Both the position numbers and the translations under genes were made by a program. 8,786 nt of DNA, taken from NCBI GenBank assembly GCA_050256015.1, contig JBFWIL010000100.1:1-8786 (forward strand), in the 5' to 3' direction. Numbering within the stretch: position 1 is the stretch's first letter; the number at the start of each line of letters is the position of its first letter. Below, in pieces: positions 8,035 through 8,786 of this stretch. The notes beneath the pieces are model-generated. The model had not been told where the DNA came from. It made no database searches and worked only from the letters and a program-made list of their open reading frames with translations. Source of the DNA: JBFWIL01 sp050256015 (GTDB lineage: Bacteria > Bacteroidota > Bacteroidia > Bacteroidales > Prolixibacteraceae).

Positions 8035-8070
8035 ATTAAACCTAAAGCACCGTTGCACTTTAGGTTTAAT
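8035..8070 (-). terminator. 13-bp hairpin between the small basic protein gene and rng (terminator or attenuator)
   Basis: A perfect inverted repeat: attaaacctaaag (8035-8047) and ctttaggtttaat (8058-8070), with a 10-base loop. It sits 35 bases past the stop of the small gene and 54 bases before the rng start. On the minus strand it is followed by CTGTTTTAAA, a broken T-run, so termination may be partial; the plus strand has no T-run. It could set the ratio of hup to rng message, or be an RNase processing site. Which of these holds is not decided by the sequence. Confidence 0.55.
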
Positions 8071-8105
8071 CGTCAGACGCCGTAATTTCTGCCAGTCAGC
8101 AAAAA

Positions 8106-8198
8106 TTACTTTTTCTTTTTGTGTCTGTTTTTACGCAGTCTTTTTTTACGCTTGTGTGTCGACATTTTATGTCTTTTTCTTTTCTTTCCGCTTGGCAT
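8106..8198 (-). CDS. Small basic COX24/AURKAIP1-domain protein, bS22-like ribosomal protein
   Basis: A 30-residue, extremely basic reading frame: MPSGKKRKRHKM then STHKRKKRLRKNRHKKKK, ATG start, TAA stop. About two thirds of the residues are Lys, Arg or His, and there are no acidic residues. The pattern KRxRHKMxxHKRKKRLRKNR resembles the COX24/AURKAIP1 family, which includes the mitochondrial small-subunit protein mS38 and the mycobacterial 33-residue protein bS22, both bound to the small ribosomal subunit near the decoding site. Near-identical short proteins are, to my knowledge, widespread in Bacteroidota. It begins 8 bases after the hup stop, so it is surely on the hup transcript. A ribosomal role is inferred from the family; DNA or RNA binding by charge alone cannot be excluded. 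Such short genes are often missed by gene finders. Confidence 0.85.
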   Translation of the reverse strand: MPSGKKRKRHKMSTHKRKKRLRKNRHKKKK

Positions 8199-8206
8199 GT
8201 TCTTTA

Positions 8207-8491
8207 TTATTTAACTTGGTCCTTGACCTGTGAAACAAATGTTTTTGCCGGTTTGAATGAGGGAATAAAATGTTCGGGAATAATAATCGTCGTATTCTTC
8301 GAGATATTCCGTGCTGTCTTTTCAGCTCTCTTTTTCACAATAAAACTACCGAAACCACGCAGGTAAACGTTCCTGCCTTCAGTTAGCGAGTCCTTTACAG
8401 TTTCCATAAAAGCCTCTACAGTCTTTTGAACAGTAATTTTTTCAATTCCTGTGTTTTTGCTAATCTCGTTAACGATATCTGCTTTAGTCAT
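8207..8491 (-). CDS. hup: HU-family DNA-binding protein
   Basis: A nucleoid protein that binds and bends DNA as a dimer. The 94 residues align without gaps over the core with E. coli HU: N-terminal helices MTKADIVNEISKNTGI and VQKTVEAFMETVKDSL, then the beta saddle RGFGSFIVKKRAEKTARN (45-62) and the return strand IIPEHFIPSFKPAKTF (70-85). The arm tip reads RNISKNT, where the usual motif is RNPxTG: the intercalating proline (Pro63 in E. coli HU) is Ile63 here. This form is common in Bacteroidota HU, so it is a lineage trait and not damage. It is the first gene of a unit with the small basic protein (8-base gap) and probably rng. ATG start at 8491; -7 box at 8551-8544. Confidence 0.96.
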   Translation of the reverse strand: MTKADIVNEISKNTGIEKITVQKTVEAFMETVKDSLTEGRNVYLRGFGSFIVKKRAEKTARNISKNTTIIIPEHFIPSFKPAKTFVSQVKDQVK

Positions 8492-8543
8492 CTCTTAAAA
8501 TATTTAGTTTTCAATAAATTATAAATTCCTCTCTATTGGTGTG

Positions 8544-8551
8544 CAAAAATA
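8544..8551 (-). promoter_or_regulatory. Bacteroidota -7 box for hup
   Basis: On the minus strand this reads TATTTTTG, an exact TAnnTTTG match, in an AT-rich stretch with about 45 bases of leader before the hup ATG. CTTTAG at 8572-8567 is a possible -33 element, about 16 bases upstream, somewhat close. It should drive hup and the small gene behind it. Confidence 0.55.
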
Positions 8552-8712
8552 AAAATTATTTGAGAACTAAAGACATAACTATTGAATTATTTTTGCAATT
8601 CATTTTGAAACAAGCTGTTTTCTGACATAAAACCGGATTATCTCAGGCATTTCCCGGCCAAAAAAAGCAACAAGCTTTCTGCTTTACTGAAAGTGAATAA
8701 AAAAGATATTCT

Positions 8713-8720
8713 TAACTTTG
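8713..8720 (+). promoter_or_regulatory. Bacteroidota -7 box for a gene right of the window
   Basis: TAACTTTG, an exact match to TAnnTTTG, pointing out of the window. The 66 bases that follow contain no ATG, so the gene starts beyond 8786. In other Bacteroidota the gene divergent from hup is often mutY (adenine glycosylase), so that is my guess, not something the sequence shows. A short palindrome CCTGTT-G-AACAGG (8732-8744) lies in the presumed leader. Confidence 0.5.
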
Positions 8721-8786
8721 CAGTACCGGAGCCTGTTGAACAGGAGCTGGACCATATCGGCTGATAAAAATCCGGCCCCGTTCTGT

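Larger units (their letters stand above)
8492..8786. other. Divergent intergenic region between hup and the next gene
   Basis: About 295 bases without a convincing gene. It is AT-rich next to hup and holds the hup promoter on the left and the outward-facing promoter on the right. The only short frame is a GTG-started 23-codon one (8693-8764) that overlaps the right-hand -7 box; I do not regard it as a gene. An inverted pair CCGGA (8726-8730) / TCCGG (8771-8775) brackets the palindrome at 8732-8744. Confidence 0.5.

Noticed and set aside
8121..8366. An 81-codon plus-strand frame over the hup end and the small basic gene.
   Set aside because: It is antisense to two better-supported genes, and its Phe/Ser-rich product arises from the Lys/Arg-rich codons of the small gene read backwards.
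8693..8764. A GTG-started 23-codon frame (VNKKDILNFAVPEPVEQELDHIG).
   Set aside because: It overlaps an exact promoter -7 box, has no visible ribosome binding context and no family resemblance; chance is the simpler explanation.

Overview
The window looks like an ordinary core-genome segment of a member of the Bacteroidota, most likely a Bacteroidales/Marinilabiliales-type bacterium. Four lines of evidence point there. There are several exact TAnnTTTG promoter -7 boxes, the form used by Bacteroidota sigma factors. Purine-rich Shine-Dalgarno sites are nearly absent in front of the genes. The HU protein has the Bacteroidota type of DNA-binding arm (ARNISKNT in place of GRNPxTG). A tiny basic COX24/AURKAIP1-type protein lies directly behind hup. 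I see no insertion sequence, phage, CRISPR array, tRNA or rRNA.

Layout. On the minus strand at the left edge lies the N-terminal part of an MsbA-like ABC exporter (1-447, cut by the window), preceded on the same strand by purB (506-1861, adenylosuccinate lyase), probably as one transcript. A 188-base divergent region then leads to a plus-strand pair: an NfeD/ClpP-class membrane serine protease (2050-3507) and a small ICMT/PEMT-type membrane methyltransferase (3559-4146). These converge on dsbD (4221-6230, minus), a full-length thiol:disulfide interchange protein with all six relay cysteines. Upstream of it, also on the minus strand, lies the series hup (8207-8491), a 30-residue bS22-like protein (8106-8198) and rng (6430-7980, RNase G). 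A perfect 18-bp hairpin followed by a T-run at the rng stop codon separates this unit from dsbD. The right edge (8492-8786) holds the hup promoter and, facing right, a -7 box for a gene beyond the window.

Theme. The right half is an information-processing cluster (nucleoid protein, ribosome-associated small basic protein, RNA-decay/rRNA-maturation endonuclease). The middle is envelope quality control and modification (DsbD, NfeD protease, membrane methyltransferase). The left is purine synthesis plus a lipid or drug exporter. The least expected items are the unlisted 30-residue gene, the hairpin inserted between it and rng, and the five-ATG start of the methyltransferase. I did not find a convincing previously undescribed system here.
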